From contig JAFEKR010000033.1 in NCBI GenBank assembly GCA_019022495.1, positions 591,459 to 655,458 on the forward strand: a stretch of 64,000 nt of DNA, written 5' to 3'. Under the pieces are notes generated by a model. The model did no database searches. It saw only the letters and a list, made by a program, of their open reading frames with translations, and was not told the origin of the DNA. A program made the translations under genes and the position numbers. This DNA comes from Epichloe hybrida. Lineage: Eukaryota; Ascomycota; Sordariomycetes; Hypocreales; Clavicipitaceae. Of this stretch, positions 47,601 to 59,000 are shown one piece after another (within the stretch, counting starts at the first letter, position 1; each line of letters opens with the position of its first letter).

Positions 47601-50038
47601 GTAAAAGCGTGTATAGGCATTAATTACATGTAATATATGCTTCTTCCCTCTAAAGCCTTTAGGCTTATGTTTAATAAAGTCCTAGAATATATAAGAAAGG
47701 AAGGTAGTTATATTTTAAAGTCTTCTTAATAAATTATTTAAGGGGCCTTTAATAAAAGGTAAGCTAAGCACTAGAAATTAATTAAGGAGGCAGGGTTAAT
47801 TACTATTCCTACCTCTTTATAAGCTAGCATAATTTATTCTTTCCCTACGTGCCTAAGTCTCTTATATAAGAGGCTAAATTCCACCTTCTTAGTAATAGAT
47901 TTGCTTAATAAGGCCACGAAATTAAATTAAGGTTTCTCCTCCCTAAGAATTAATATTAATATATTAGACTTCTAGTTATAAGAAGTAATAGCATTACCTA
48001 TAGACTTTAAGATTAATTAATCTTTAAATCTATTTATAATAACACCTCCTTACTTAAAAAGGCCTAGCGAAATTATATTAACTTTAGCCTTTAGTGCCTA
48101 TTAGGCATTAGATAGTTCTAAATAGCCTTTGCTAATAGGAAGTTTAATATTACTAATGCCTTTAATATTAAGTTATTCTCTATTGCTTAATATTATTAGT
48201 CTAGTAACTATATTAGTGTTTAAATAGGTAAACTATTTAGTTATGTTAAACATATAAGTATTATATCTAGAGTTAAGGATATAGTCTTCCTTTATAAGGT
48301 AATTTGCTATTATTTAAAAGGAATAGTCCTAGTTAATTACTATAAGAGAGAGATTGCTTCCTATAGTAATAATATTAGGAGAGGCAGTTATAGTAGTAGT
48401 TATAGTTATATTGCCTTTCTTCTTTATTAAGTTAGGCTTCTTCTCTAGATAAAGCTTCTAGTAATTATCCTTTAAATAAATAAGTTATCCTAGAGAGATT
48501 AAATAACTATAATCTAGCTTAATAGTCTTAGAGGTTTTGTTTTTCTTTATTAGAGCTTTACCTTTGCCTTTTATATTAGCATTATCCTTGTTATTCTTTT
48601 ATTAGGTATTAAAGTTAACCTTTTAGTCCTTCTAAGGCTTATTAGCTTTATATATTAAATAGGTAAGCATACCTTCTTTTATAAGCTCTAATTTAGAGAA
48701 TCCCTTAATCTTCTAAGCATTGTGAATATTAGGCATTAAGCCTTTAATTACTTTAATGGTTTATAACACCTAAATAATATTAGGGATCTTTTTAATCTTA
48801 TAGATCCGGTTCTAAAGGTTCTAGTAGTAGTCTAGCTAAGCTCTTATTATAGAGAAATTAGCTCTCTTTAATTAAGAGAATTACTATAATAGCTTAATAA
48901 TAGCTAAATTAGCCTTAAAGCCACAATCGCTTTTAATTAATTACATTATATTAGTAACTAGTATTATGTTAGTTTATCTTATATACGTTAAATTCTTTTA
49001 GACTTATAAAGAGAGGCTTTACTATATAATAAAAGAGAGAATAGCATAATACTTATTAGTCTCTTAAGACTATAGAGTTACTCTAGTTAAATGTGGTGTA
49101 AGCTATATAATATAGACTTATATTTAGATTAAGATCTCCTATTCCTTAAAGTTCTTAGCCCCTTTAAGAGGAGTAATAACTATAGTCCTTATATACTACG
49201 CTTTAGGAATATTATTAAGTTTATTTAAGTTAGGTTAGGTAGCTAGGATTATGCTAGAAGTACCTAGGTTATTAGCTATAATGTAGGAAAGGAAGGGTAA
49301 GGTTATATATTAGAATTCGCGTACTCCTATTACTATACGTATTTAATACTAATTATTGTTAATTTAGTCTAATAGGAGTTATAGTAGTAGCTCTCTAAGG
49401 ATTAAATTACTATATAGCTACTAATATATAGAGATATAAAGTTAAGAATATAAGCAGCCTAAAAGGCGTTTTTAGATACCCTAAAATATTTTACCTTAGC
49501 CTAGTTAAAGGGTAATGCTTTACCTAGAATTTACTATACTTACTTTACTTACTTTACTATATACTACTTTACCCTAGATAGTAATAAATCTAGATTATTA
49601 GTTTTAAGTGCCTAAGGTAGTTCTATAAGGAATATCTTATCCTAGCTTACTATTCACTAAGATTTACCTAGAAGGGATTAACTTTTTATATATATTATAA
49701 AAGATTATATAGTATTAAGTAATATATAAGTTTATAGCTTAGAGAAAAATTATTATACTTATAAATTAGGAAAATAACGCATAAAGGTTATGTATTTAAT
49801 TCCTAGTTATATAAAATTTTTATAGCTTTATATATATAAAAGGAAGCTAAATTATAATTAATCTAATCTTAACTTATATAGTGTTATTAGTTTTAGGTAA
49901 GGGAAAAGGTCTTTATGCTACCCTGTAAGTTAAGTAATTTGCTTTAATAAGATATTAGGAAAAGATATGTGATTATATATAAGACTATAATAGTTAGATA
50001 AAAGGGAAAAATAAAAAGAAAGGTAAGGGCGCGATTGT

Positions 50039-50057
50039 GAGCGCCAGGCTTATAACC
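50039..50057 (-). other. Primer-binding site of Copia-3 (internal tRNA-Met type)
   Basis: Directly inside the 5' LTR the minus strand reads GGTTATAAGCCTGGCGCTC. Its complement, GAGCGCCAGGCTtATAACC, has the look of the D-stem to anticodon arm of a CAU-anticodon tRNA-Met (canonical CTCATAACC, with one RIP-type change). Priming by an internal half of tRNA-Met is known for some Copia elements. Confidence 0.6.
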
Positions 50058-50320
50058 TATGGAGTGATGTAGACGGAGGCAAAGAGAGAGCAGAAGAGAA
50101 GATGTAGAATTACTGTCTAGGAATTCATAATCTAGAAGAGAAAAGGGAAGCTTATAAGCTTTAAATCTATAAGTAATAAATCTAGGTCTTTAAACGAAGC
50201 CTACGATAAACCGCGATATTAAACGCGATGCGAGAAGCTGCATTGTCAAACGAAGAGGGGATAACAAGAGTGATGCCTGATATCTGAGGCTACGATGTGA
50301 GGCTGTGAATATCCTTAACA
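50058..50320 (-). repeat. 5' LTR of Copia-3
   Basis: 263 bp, TATGGAGTGATG (first G mutated to A) to ATATCCTTAACA, followed by the duplication AGTTG. It keeps more C/G than the left LTR. Confidence 0.88.
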
Positions 50321-51422
50321 AGTTGCTACTAGCATAAGGCTACCTAGGGATAACTTTCTGCCTCGATGCTCCTAACATTAAGCCACTTAACTAAATGCAG
50401 CTATGACAATTTTTTTTTTGCGAGTATAGCGCTGGTGAGCAAGAAATAAAAACACAGCTCCGAACAACAACGCCGCTCTTCTTTAGTCCACTTATTTTAC
50501 CCTGCTACGTAGTTGTTGCCCGATGGCGGATACAGCGTCTATGACGAATAATATGCGCTCACGACCGTATCGGGGGAGCTGAAGATGCACGTCGCTAAAC
50601 GCGATAAATTACATTAGAAGTATATAGCTTCTAATATAATAGCTTTCTTTATAAAAGAGAAGCTTTTATTCTTCTATTTATATAATAGAAGATAGCTTTA
50701 ATCCAATCCTTTTTTCTACCTTTATTATCCTGCTAGGGGATATCTTTTCCAAGTCACGTGCCCAGCGCACAATAATAGTTCCGAGTCTTCGGAGTAGGTA
50801 AATTTACTACTCAAAATGGTTAGCGCGTCCTTTATGCTGACTTTGCAGAGTTTCTCGTGGATCACACCCTTGATGGCGCCTTCCTTGTCAGACTCATTCT
50901 TACATTCTCGCCAGCCTGTCCACATTGCGTCTCTCTACTTTCAGATGTTCGGAAGTCCGATGTTCAATGTCCAATGTCCAGCGGAAAGGGTGACTTCATC
51001 TTTCAGGGTCATCAGCCATGCGCTTGCTCATACACACCACAAGGCGCGAAGCATACAGCCTGGCGCGCGTCATGGCTGCGGCTGGCTGTCTTGATCTGTT
51101 TCTATGCGAAAAGAGTGTGGAAGGACCTCACTCGGGCCCGTCGTCGTTGAAGTCATGGAAACATGGTATTCCAGTGCCCCCATGTTCTTCTTGGGAATCT
51201 GAGCCGGCCTGTTATTCTGGGCAAGTACTTTACGACATTGCTTGGTGGAGAGAAAAGTCTGGTGGATTGCGCCACCATTCCAGGCAATCCGAATGTTATG
51301 AGCTCATCGCGCATCATCGCGCGTGAGTTCGTCTTTCATCGCGTGTGAGTTCGTCTGAACCGATCGTAGATGGGTCTGACTGACTCTGGCTCTGATCTCA
51401 CACGACAATTCAAGTTGCAACC
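50321..51422. other. Intergenic region upstream of the MFS gene
   Basis: Balanced DNA with a short AT-rich patch (about 50605-50705) containing hairpins such as attagaag...cttctaat. Open frames at 50725-51348 have no recognisable domains. It holds the promoter and 5' UTR of the transporter. Confidence 0.45.
50780..50793. promoter_or_regulatory. Palindrome TCCGA-N4-TCGGA, candidate Zn2Cys6 factor site
   Basis: A perfect inverted repeat TCCGA gtct TCGGA about 630 bp upstream of the MFS start. CGG-containing dyads are typical targets of fungal binuclear zinc factors. I did not find a second exact copy in the cluster, so this is only a candidate. Confidence 0.25.
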
Positions 51423-53522
51423 ATGGCCATGCCGCTGTACGAGCAAGAAGTAACAACTGCTTCGCCGGGCGACCAAAGCTCTAGTAAAGATGACGCCAAC
51501 ACATGGGAAATACCTATGCGTCCGCTACATGGCGGAGCGACGCCTGGCATCTCACCTTCAAGCACATGGGCTGAATTCTCGTCCTTTCGCCACGACTCCG
51601 ATGATGTTCACCTTACTGCCAGCGACTCCGCGTCCAAGCTCGCGATTCAGTATATATCCGGATGGAAACTCGTCGCCGTAATGACTGGCATTACTTTGAC
51701 ATGTTTCTTGGTGCTCCTCGACGTCTCGATTCTTGTTACGGTACAGTTGCAGTTGCAGTTCAATTTCGCTCATCTTATCTTGGTCAAGCTTGGCTAACTC
51801 GAGAGTAGGCGATTCCGAGCATCACAACAGACTTTCATTCACTATTTGACATTGGTTGGTACGGCAGTGCATACAACTTGGCAAGGTACGCCGCTTCCCT
51901 CATTTCTCTCTCAAGAACAAGTATAGACGCGAGGTTAGTTTGCTCACATTGCGATCGATAGCTGTGCACTTCAACCGCTTTCTGGCAAACTGTACACATA
52001 CTTGTCCGCCAAGGTACCTCGCTTCACTAGTGAATTTTCCATCTTCTCATTGCCAACGCCGCTAACGACATTGGAAGTGGACGTTTTTGAGCTTCTTCTT
52101 CATATTTGAGGCCGGATCCCTCATTTGCGCCCTAGCAGGTTCGTCAAATGTTTTCATCGTCGGACGCGCCGTGTCCGGCATTGGTGCATCTGGTCTTCAG
52201 AATGGCGCCTTGACCATTATCGCTGCGTGTGCACCACTGGAGAGAAGGCCCATCTTGACGGGCATCATGATCGGACTTGGTCAGGTCGGCCTTGTGGCAG
52301 GTCCTTTGCTAGGCGGTGCGATTACAGAGTATTCTACCTGGCGATGGTGTAAGTCATCATCTCGTCTCACTCTCTCACTCAGCTGCAATCCGTCGCTCAC
52401 TGATCCGTCACTCACATGTAGGCTTCTACATCAACCTTCCAGTTGGTGTGATTTGCGCAGTCATACTGGTCTTCACAAAGATTCCCGATATGCGCCGCCA
52501 CCAGCGCAAATATGTCGGGGGACTGACCTTGTCAAAACTCGATTTACCCGGTTTCTTCATGTTTGCGCCGTTTGCCATCATGACCCTGCTCGCTCTTCAA
52601 TACGGAGGGAACGACTACCCCTGGAAGTCGGCTACCGTCATCGGTCTGTTTTGCGGCGGCGGTATAGCCCTCATTGTCTTCATGGCCTGGGAAGCATATG
52701 TAGGCGATGATGCAATGATTCCTATTAGCATTGTCCGCAAAAGACAAGTCTGGACTTCATGCCTCGTCATGCTTACCTTGTTTGGAACGATTATCGCGAC
52801 TTCGTATTACATGGCCATTTATTTCCAGGCCGTCAAGGGCATGACGCCTTTCAATAGTGGTGTGAGCATGTTGCCTCTCATCCTGAGTCAGGTCGTTGGA
52901 GCGCTCCTTGCCGGAGTATATGGTACGAAGGGCCATTCCTAGAATCCTAGGTATTTATCTGTCTTGTGACTAACAACAATTCGCAGTCCAAAAAGCAGGT
53001 TACTACATCGTGGCCATGGTTGCTGGTGCAACCATTGCCACAATCGGCAACGGTCTTCTTTCCACTTTATCGCCCGATTCTCCAACAACCAGCTGGGCAG
53101 GATTTCAAATACTGGCAGGCCTCGGCCGCGGATTGACCTTCCAGATCCCCATCTTGGCCACCCAGGCGCATACCCCCCCGGATGTAACGGCCCTTGCCAC
53201 GGCCACGCTGGTATTCTGCCAAACGTTCGGCGGGGCCATATTCATCGGTGCGGCAAACTCTATATTCAGCAATAAGCTGAGGGACGAACTAGTCAGACGC
53301 CTGCCGATGATTGATCCCGACAGGATTGTGGGTGCCGGCGCGACTGGGCTGGACAAGATGATTCCTTCGCAGATCTTGCCGATTGTTTTGGAGGCTTATT
53401 CGAAGGCGATAGGTTCGGTGTTTTACTTGGTTGTTGCGGGGTCTGGATGTCTGTTCGTGGTGTGTTGGGGGATGGGATTCACGGATGTTCGGAGGAAGGG
53501 ACTCAAGGGAGCAGATCACTAA
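51423..53522 (+). CDS. MFS multidrug/metabolite efflux transporter (DHA2-like, 14 TM)
   Basis: Six exons: 51423-51740, 51809-51885, 51962-52013, 52078-52348, 52422-52922, 52987-53522. All junctions are GT-AG, with introns of 64-76 bp and phases that join to 584 residues without a stop. The ~80-residue cytosolic N-terminus is followed by [20 protein letters not shown] (TM1) and [27 protein letters not shown] precedes [17 protein letters not shown], a loop 2-3 motif A region. [12 protein letters not shown] is typical of drug:H+ antiporters, as is motif C ([13 protein letters not shown]) in TM5. A proton-driven exporter in the plasma membrane is the likely role. It converges with the acyltransferase (117 bp between stops) and sits beside the PKS, so it probably exported that cluster's product. 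ATG at 51423 (accATGgcc) has good context. Confidence 0.88.
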
Positions 53523-53638
53523 TAACTGACCGGAAGCATATGGCTAGAGTAAGTAAGATGGAGTTGGCGGCCACGAATTGTAACACCATGCGATGAGGAC
53601 ATGAATGATTTCTGCCCCCTCTTAAACGAATACGAATA

Positions 53639-55114
53639 CTAATACAGATACTCTGCATATTGACAAAACATCTGGTCCGACTTCAATCTCTCCAACGCAG
53701 TCGTCTCGCACTGCAACAGAGCAGTGATACCACCCTTGGTATCTGCCGGAAGAAACGCCAGAAACCCTCTGTAGCGCACAAAGCCCCTGATGTGGGCTAC
53801 CTTGCCAAGTAGCTGCCCCCAATCCTTTTGCATGACGTCCAAACCCGACAGATCAGTGATGGCCAAGTCTGGCCCGGGACACGTGTCAAACTCGAGGGCC
53901 AGATCTGTCACGGACGGCAGCGTATCCACGTAGCCGATGAGTTTGCGAACGCTCTTGTCGTCGAGCTCGGCGACGGCCAGTCTGACGCGCTGAGCCAAGC
54001 CTGCGAGCGTTTGCCCCGAGGATGGTGCGCAGAGGTCGTCGATGGAGACGCGAGATCGTGGAATGGGCTGGTTGACGTTGCCAATGTACTCGTGCGGCAG
54101 GGGAGGCGAAAGACGTCGACGAAAGTCAATCCTGGTGGTGAAGAGCGAGCTGCCTCCCGGGAACGAAACGTCTATTTGCCGCGCCAGACTGACGTGCTTC
54201 CAGAGGAGCGCGGAGAGGGCCTCGACTTGGGTAAACTGCTGTTCATTGGACTTGGAGGAGCCATTGACGGAGCTGACGAGTGACTGCAGTGACTCTTGCG
54301 CGAAATACCACATGGAGATTTCCGAATTGGCAGGCGTGTGGTAGGTGCGATCCAGAAGATGCAGGCTGTTCGGGCCAGGGGATCGAATGGAGGCATCGTC
54401 GACATAATCCGTGAAATCCCGGATGGTGGCGCCTGTTGTGCCGTAGCTCAGCTTCAGCCGTGCTTCGGATTCGTCCTCTTCGGCGGCGACGTCGACTTCG
54501 TCGATGCTTCCATATGTGCAGGAGGCGTTGGTTGCCTTGGCCCACGCATTCACCAATGTGTTCATGCCACGCGCATCACATACAGAGTGATGCCAGGCGA
54601 CGCCAACGAGGAGCCCGCCATCAATAATGTTGGCCTGGACGAGGAGTACGGGGATGCCATCCGGAGAGTCGTCGTCCGGCTTAGCATACTGGGTGAAGAA
54701 CAGATCCTTGGGAAGGTGTGTGAGCGGGAAGTTGTTGCTCTCGAGCTGTTCGTATGTCACGCCTCGTAGGCCGTCGTGGCACTCGTCCGAGTCCGACAAC
54801 CCGGATGAATGGTCGACTGCTCTGAACAATGCGCCAGATTCCGGCCCGACCTGAAGCTCGAGTTCGTTTCGCGACGAGCCGGCCTTGGGCACGACGGTGG
54901 CCGCGAACTCGGGGAACTCTGTCAATGCTCCTCCAAGGCCGGTTTTGAGATGAACGAGAATATCTTCCGGGTCTGCGCAGGGTTCTGTCTCGAAAACCAG
55001 GACAAAGCTGGAGTATATCCGGACAGCGTGCTGGTCCAAGGTAGAAAGCTGGATTGCTTTTTCGTAGCTCGGCTGGCTGAGGCCAACTCGAGTCTCTTCA
55101 GTAACCACGCACAT
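53639..55114 (-). CDS. BAHD-family acyltransferase
   Basis: An intronless 491-residue CoA-dependent O-acyltransferase, of the fungal trichothecene 3-O-acetyltransferase-like branch by overall look. The catalytic HxxxD is HSVCD (54575-54589, minus) in WHHSVCDARGMNTLVNAWA. The second BAHD block (DFGWG in plants) appears as KDWGQLLGKVAHIRGF near the C-terminus. The length is typical. The start is ATG at 55112-55114 (MCVVTEETRVGLSQP); the 64 open codons upstream contain no ATG. It would transfer an acyl group from CoA to a hydroxyl, plausibly decorating the neighbouring PKS product. It shares a ~960-bp divergent promoter with the PKS. The frame is intact although the PKS is broken, so it may be a recent orphan or have another role. 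Confidence 0.88.
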   Translation of the reverse strand: MCVVTEETRVGLSQPSYEKAIQLSTLDQHAVRIYSSFVLVFETEPCADPEDILVHLKTGLGGALTEFPEFAATVVPKAGSSRNELELQVGPESGALFRAVDHSSGLSDSDECHDGLRGVTYEQLESNNFPLTHLPKDLFFTQYAKPDDDSPDGIPVLLVQANIIDGGLLVGVAWHHSVCDARGMNTLVNAWAKATNASCTYGSIDEVDVAAEEDESEARLKLSYGTTGATIRDFTDYVDDASIRSPGPNSLHLLDRTYHTPANSEISMWYFAQESLQSLVSSVNGSSKSNEQQFTQVEALSALLWKHVSLARQIDVSFPGGSSLFTTRIDFRRRLSPPLPHEYIGNVNQPIPRSRVSIDDLCAPSSGQTLAGLAQRVRLAVAELDDKSVRKLIGYVDTLPSVTDLALEFDTCPGPDLAITDLSGLDVMQKDWGQLLGKVAHIRGFVRYRGFLAFLPADTKGGITALLQCETTALERLKSDQMFCQYAEYLY

Positions 55115-56077
55115 CTTTGGACGAATTGCTGTGTAGTGTAGAGTTGTAGAGTTTGTTTTGTCGAAGATGTCGCGTTCCGGAGTTGAGTTTGCAGACTCGC
55201 GTACACTGTACAATATTGCAGAGATGAAGAAAGGGGATGTGCACAACGACCGTGAGCAAATCGATTTCACATCACGCCGTATGCGAATCGCCTTGTCTGT
55301 CTCCAATTTCAGGGGTATTAAATATTGTGATTGTGATTGTTTGGCAATGCCTCAGTCTGACCCTCCAAGGGGCGAAAGGGGCGAAGGGAAGAAACGAAGG
55401 GCGAATTCCAGGGAGGCTTGCGATCTGCGCGCGAGGGATCCCTGAGGAACGAAGTGGCGTCTTCCGGATTTCTAGTCTTCGCCACATCAATGATGTTGGC
55501 TTTCGCATTTACCGCTTTCATCTGCTCCGTGCTCCGCTCTCCGCGCTCCGTTTTCCGTGTTCGTCCTGACTTAACCTCACTGTTTCCCGAAAGAAAGGTA
55601 ATAAGTTAACAGGAGGTACAGAGTAGGGGCATAAAGCCACTGACAGATCTTTCCGTGGCTGAGTGAGACAACTAAGTAAGGGAGGGAAGGAGTATCTTAC
55701 ATTACGCGCGTTTTACTAGGACTATAGTAGCTCTTACTAGAGCCGCGACTTACATTCCTAGACAGCGCTAGACCATGGATCTATTGCCTAATAACTAGAT
55801 GACATTGCGATCCCTTGTATACGTTGGTTACTGCGCAATTCTTTTTCCCTTCCCTGGTTTCGTTGTACATATATATGCTAGTTGGGTTTGTCACAAGCAG
55901 ACATATTTAGCTACCCTCTCTCTTTACTTATTTTTTTGTTTCGTGACTTGTACTTCACCTCTGCATCTCGTGCACATAATTAATTACCTTGACTGCAGCC
56001 ATCGCCCATTTTCTGCGTGCCCATCAACATACATACCCATCGTCCTACCTCTTACCCTCTCGTTTAATTGACCGAAA
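55115..56077. promoter_or_regulatory. Divergent promoter region between acyltransferase and PKS
   Basis: 963 bp between the two divergent start codons. It is pyrimidine-rich just upstream of the PKS ATG (cctcttaccctctcg). No recognised operator pairs. Co-regulation of the two genes is inferred from the arrangement only. Confidence 0.4.
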
Positions 56078-59000
56078 ATGTCAAGCACATCGGCAGACAA
56101 TCACGATGGATTAGAGATCCGTAATTTGCCGCCCCTGAGCGACCACGCGACCAACTCGTCGCCATGGTCAGTGGTTGGCGACTCGGATGAAGATGGCCAT
56201 GTGGCCACTTCACTTCTAGAACCAGTGGCCATTATCGGCATGAGCTGTCGTCTTCCGGGGAGTGCAAAAGACGTGGCTGGGTTTTGGGAAATGCTTCAGA
56301 ATGGTCGCTCAGCTTGGACCCCGGGGCCGGGAAATAGGTTCAATATGAAGGCGTTTCAAGATCCAACAGGTGCCATAGCCGAGAGTGTGAGTTGCGCAAC
56401 GTTGCTGATACTGAGGAGTAAGACTAACGGTTCACACCTTGGTTTGCTATAGACCAACGTCCAGGGAGCACATTTCCTAAAAGGAGATATCCGGGCATTT
56501 GACGCCTCATTCTTTGGTCTCAATCCGCTAGAAGTCGCTGTGCGTCTTCCCATGCTCTCTTTTCAGTCTTCACCAACATCTTGACATTCTACTAAACCCC
56601 ATCACAGGCCATGGATCCCCAGCACAGACTACTCCTCGAAATAGCCTATGAATCCTTCGAAAATGCTGGCATCAGCCTCCCATCCCTCTGGGCGTCCAAA
56701 ACCGGCGTCTACGTCGGCCAATGGACAACAGACTACCACGAAGTCGCTACTCGCGACATCAGCGATCCCCCCAAATACCTCGTCACCGGCACCGGGCCAG
56801 CAATCTCCTCCAACCGCATCTCCTACTTCTTCAACCTCCTGGGCCCCAGCTTCACCGTGGACACGGGTTGTTCCTCCAGTTTGGTCGCCCTGCACCAAGC
56901 CATCCACAGTTTACGGAGCGGCGAAGCATCGCAATGCTTCGTCGGCGGCGTCAACCTACTGCTCGATCCGCAGAGATTCGTATATCAGAGCAAGCTGGGC
57001 ATGTTCTCCAAGGAGGGGCGCTGCTTCTCGTTTGATACCCGTGCGAATGGCTACGGACGCGGTGAAGGGTGTACTGGTGTCGTGTTGAAGCCCTTGTCAG
57101 CTGCGCTGCGAGACGGTGACAATATCAGAGCGGTCATCCGCAATTCTGCTGTGAACCAGGATGGCAGGACGCCTGGTCTTACAGTTCCTAGTGCCGCAGC
57201 GCAGACGGAGGCCATCAAGAGAGCGTATGGCCAGGTGTTGATGGTTCCCGAGGCGGATTATGTAGAGGCACATGGAACCGGAACCAAGGTCGGCGACCCC
57301 ATCGAGGTGAGCGCCATCGCCGCCGCCTTCACACAGGGAAACACGGCACACAGGACGCTACCGATTGGCTCGGTCAAGGGCAACATTGGACATACGGAGG
57401 CTGCTGCTGGCTTGGCGGGCTTGATCAAGGCGGTCCTCATGCTCGAAAAGGGTATGATACCGCCACAGGCAAACTATAAAGATACCAATCCGGCCATCAA
57501 GCTGGATGAGTGGAACATGAGAGTGAGTCAGTCCTTCACCAGCGTACTGCCAAGCACTACTAAACCAACACTTGTCAGATTACGACCGAGTTGGAACGGC
57601 GCAAACTGCGCAGAATTTCAGTAAACAGGTAACACAACCCACAGCTCCCTCCATTTATCAAGACAATCAAGAAAAACCTACTAAAACCATGGAAAGCTTT
57701 GGGTACGGCGGAACAAACGCCCACGTCATCCTGGAGGAAGCCACCTTCGCTCTCTCGACCTTTTCTCTGCAGTCCCTCTCTCTCTCCCTCGACCACACTC
57801 TACTTCCCGTTTTCCATAAGCAGGTCCAACGCGTCTTCTTCCTCAACGCAGCCAGCGAAAAGTCTTGCCAGATGCTATGCAAGCGGCTATCCCAGTACCT
57901 CGTCACTGTGCGCTCTCATGGAGACGAAAACCTGCTGCTGTCAAGATTGGCCTACACCCTCGGACGGCATAGCGTTCACCCGCATAGAATATCACTGCTT
58001 GCCTCGACCGTCGAGGATCTGCTGCAGCAGCTCAGTGCGTCCGAGGCAGCGCCCGTGGCAAAATGCGAAACGAGGAGCCAAAAACCACGCGTTGCGTTCG
58101 TATTCAGTGGCCAGGGTGCTCAGTACGCCCAGATGGGCCAGGAGCTTCTGAGTTATCCCATCTTCCAGCAGTCGATGAGCCAGGCCAGGGATCAGCTCAA
58201 GTTGCTTGGCTGCCCCTGGGATTTGCTCGAGGAGATCAACCGGTGCAACGAGGAGTCACGCATCGATCAGCCCGCCATTTCTCAACCCTCATGCACTGCT
58301 ATTTAGCTCGCGTTAGTTGATCTACTTTCCGAGTTTGGAGTTTCCCCCAGTGCTGTTGTCGGACATTCAAGTGATGAAATCGCAGCCGCATATGCCGTCG
58401 GAGCTATTTCGTTCAACAACGCACTGGCCATATCCTATTTCCGCGGCAAGGTTACGAGTGCCCTTCTCTCCAATGAAGCTCATCAACCAGGAGCCATGCT
58501 GGCAGTGGGAACGAACCCGGAACTCGTGGCGGAGCATATCGCGGCCACATCGGAGAAGCATGGGCAGATGAGGATAGCGTGCTTCAACAGCCCACAGAGC
58601 GTGACCCGTGTCTGGTGATGATGCCGCCATTAATGAGTTGAAAACGGCTCTCGATGCTGGCGGCTACTTCAACCGCAAACTCAAGACAAACGGCGCTGCA
58701 TACCACTCGCACCACATGGAGGCTGTCGAAAAGCCATATGCCGAAGCACTTGGCGGCCTACCGGCCGTGGACCTTCTCAAAGAACGCAACAGTCGCTTCT
58801 TCAGTACCGTGACGGGCCACGAACTTGGTGACTGGAGCGAGATATCAACCAGTTACTGGACTAGGAATCTGCTGAGTCCTGTGCTCTTCACACAGGCACT
58901 TTCCGAGATGGTTGCTCGCGATGGTGACGGTCAAAAAATCGATTTTATTCTCGAACTCGGGCCGCACTCGCAAATGGGCGGGCCGGTCAAGCAGATTCTC

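Larger units (their letters stand above)
44422..50320 (-). mobile_element. Copia-3, complete LTR retrotransposon (RIP-decayed)
   Basis: 5899 bp between perfect 5-bp duplications AGTTG (44417-44421, 50321-50325). On the minus strand the reverse transcriptase reads LFLYVNNIIIVG, the YVDD box changed to YVNN (45750-45761) by G to A. LKYLGNVKLFLSIKF follows, as in Copia. Integrase and gag remains extend to about 49900. Stops in every domain make it inactive. It separates the GH3 gene from the PKS cluster and is the only large AT-rich block inside the gene island, so it arrived after the flanking genes were in place. Confidence 0.88.

Noticed and set aside
55115..55306. N-terminal extension of the acyltransferase
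   Set aside because: The open frame begins with TTG and contains no ATG before 55114. The family start fits 55114.
58373..58375. Calling the GHSSGE to GHSSDE change a RIP mutation
   Set aside because: If the ancestral codon was GGN, the changed G would follow another G, so the other strand is CpC, not the CpA context RIP prefers.
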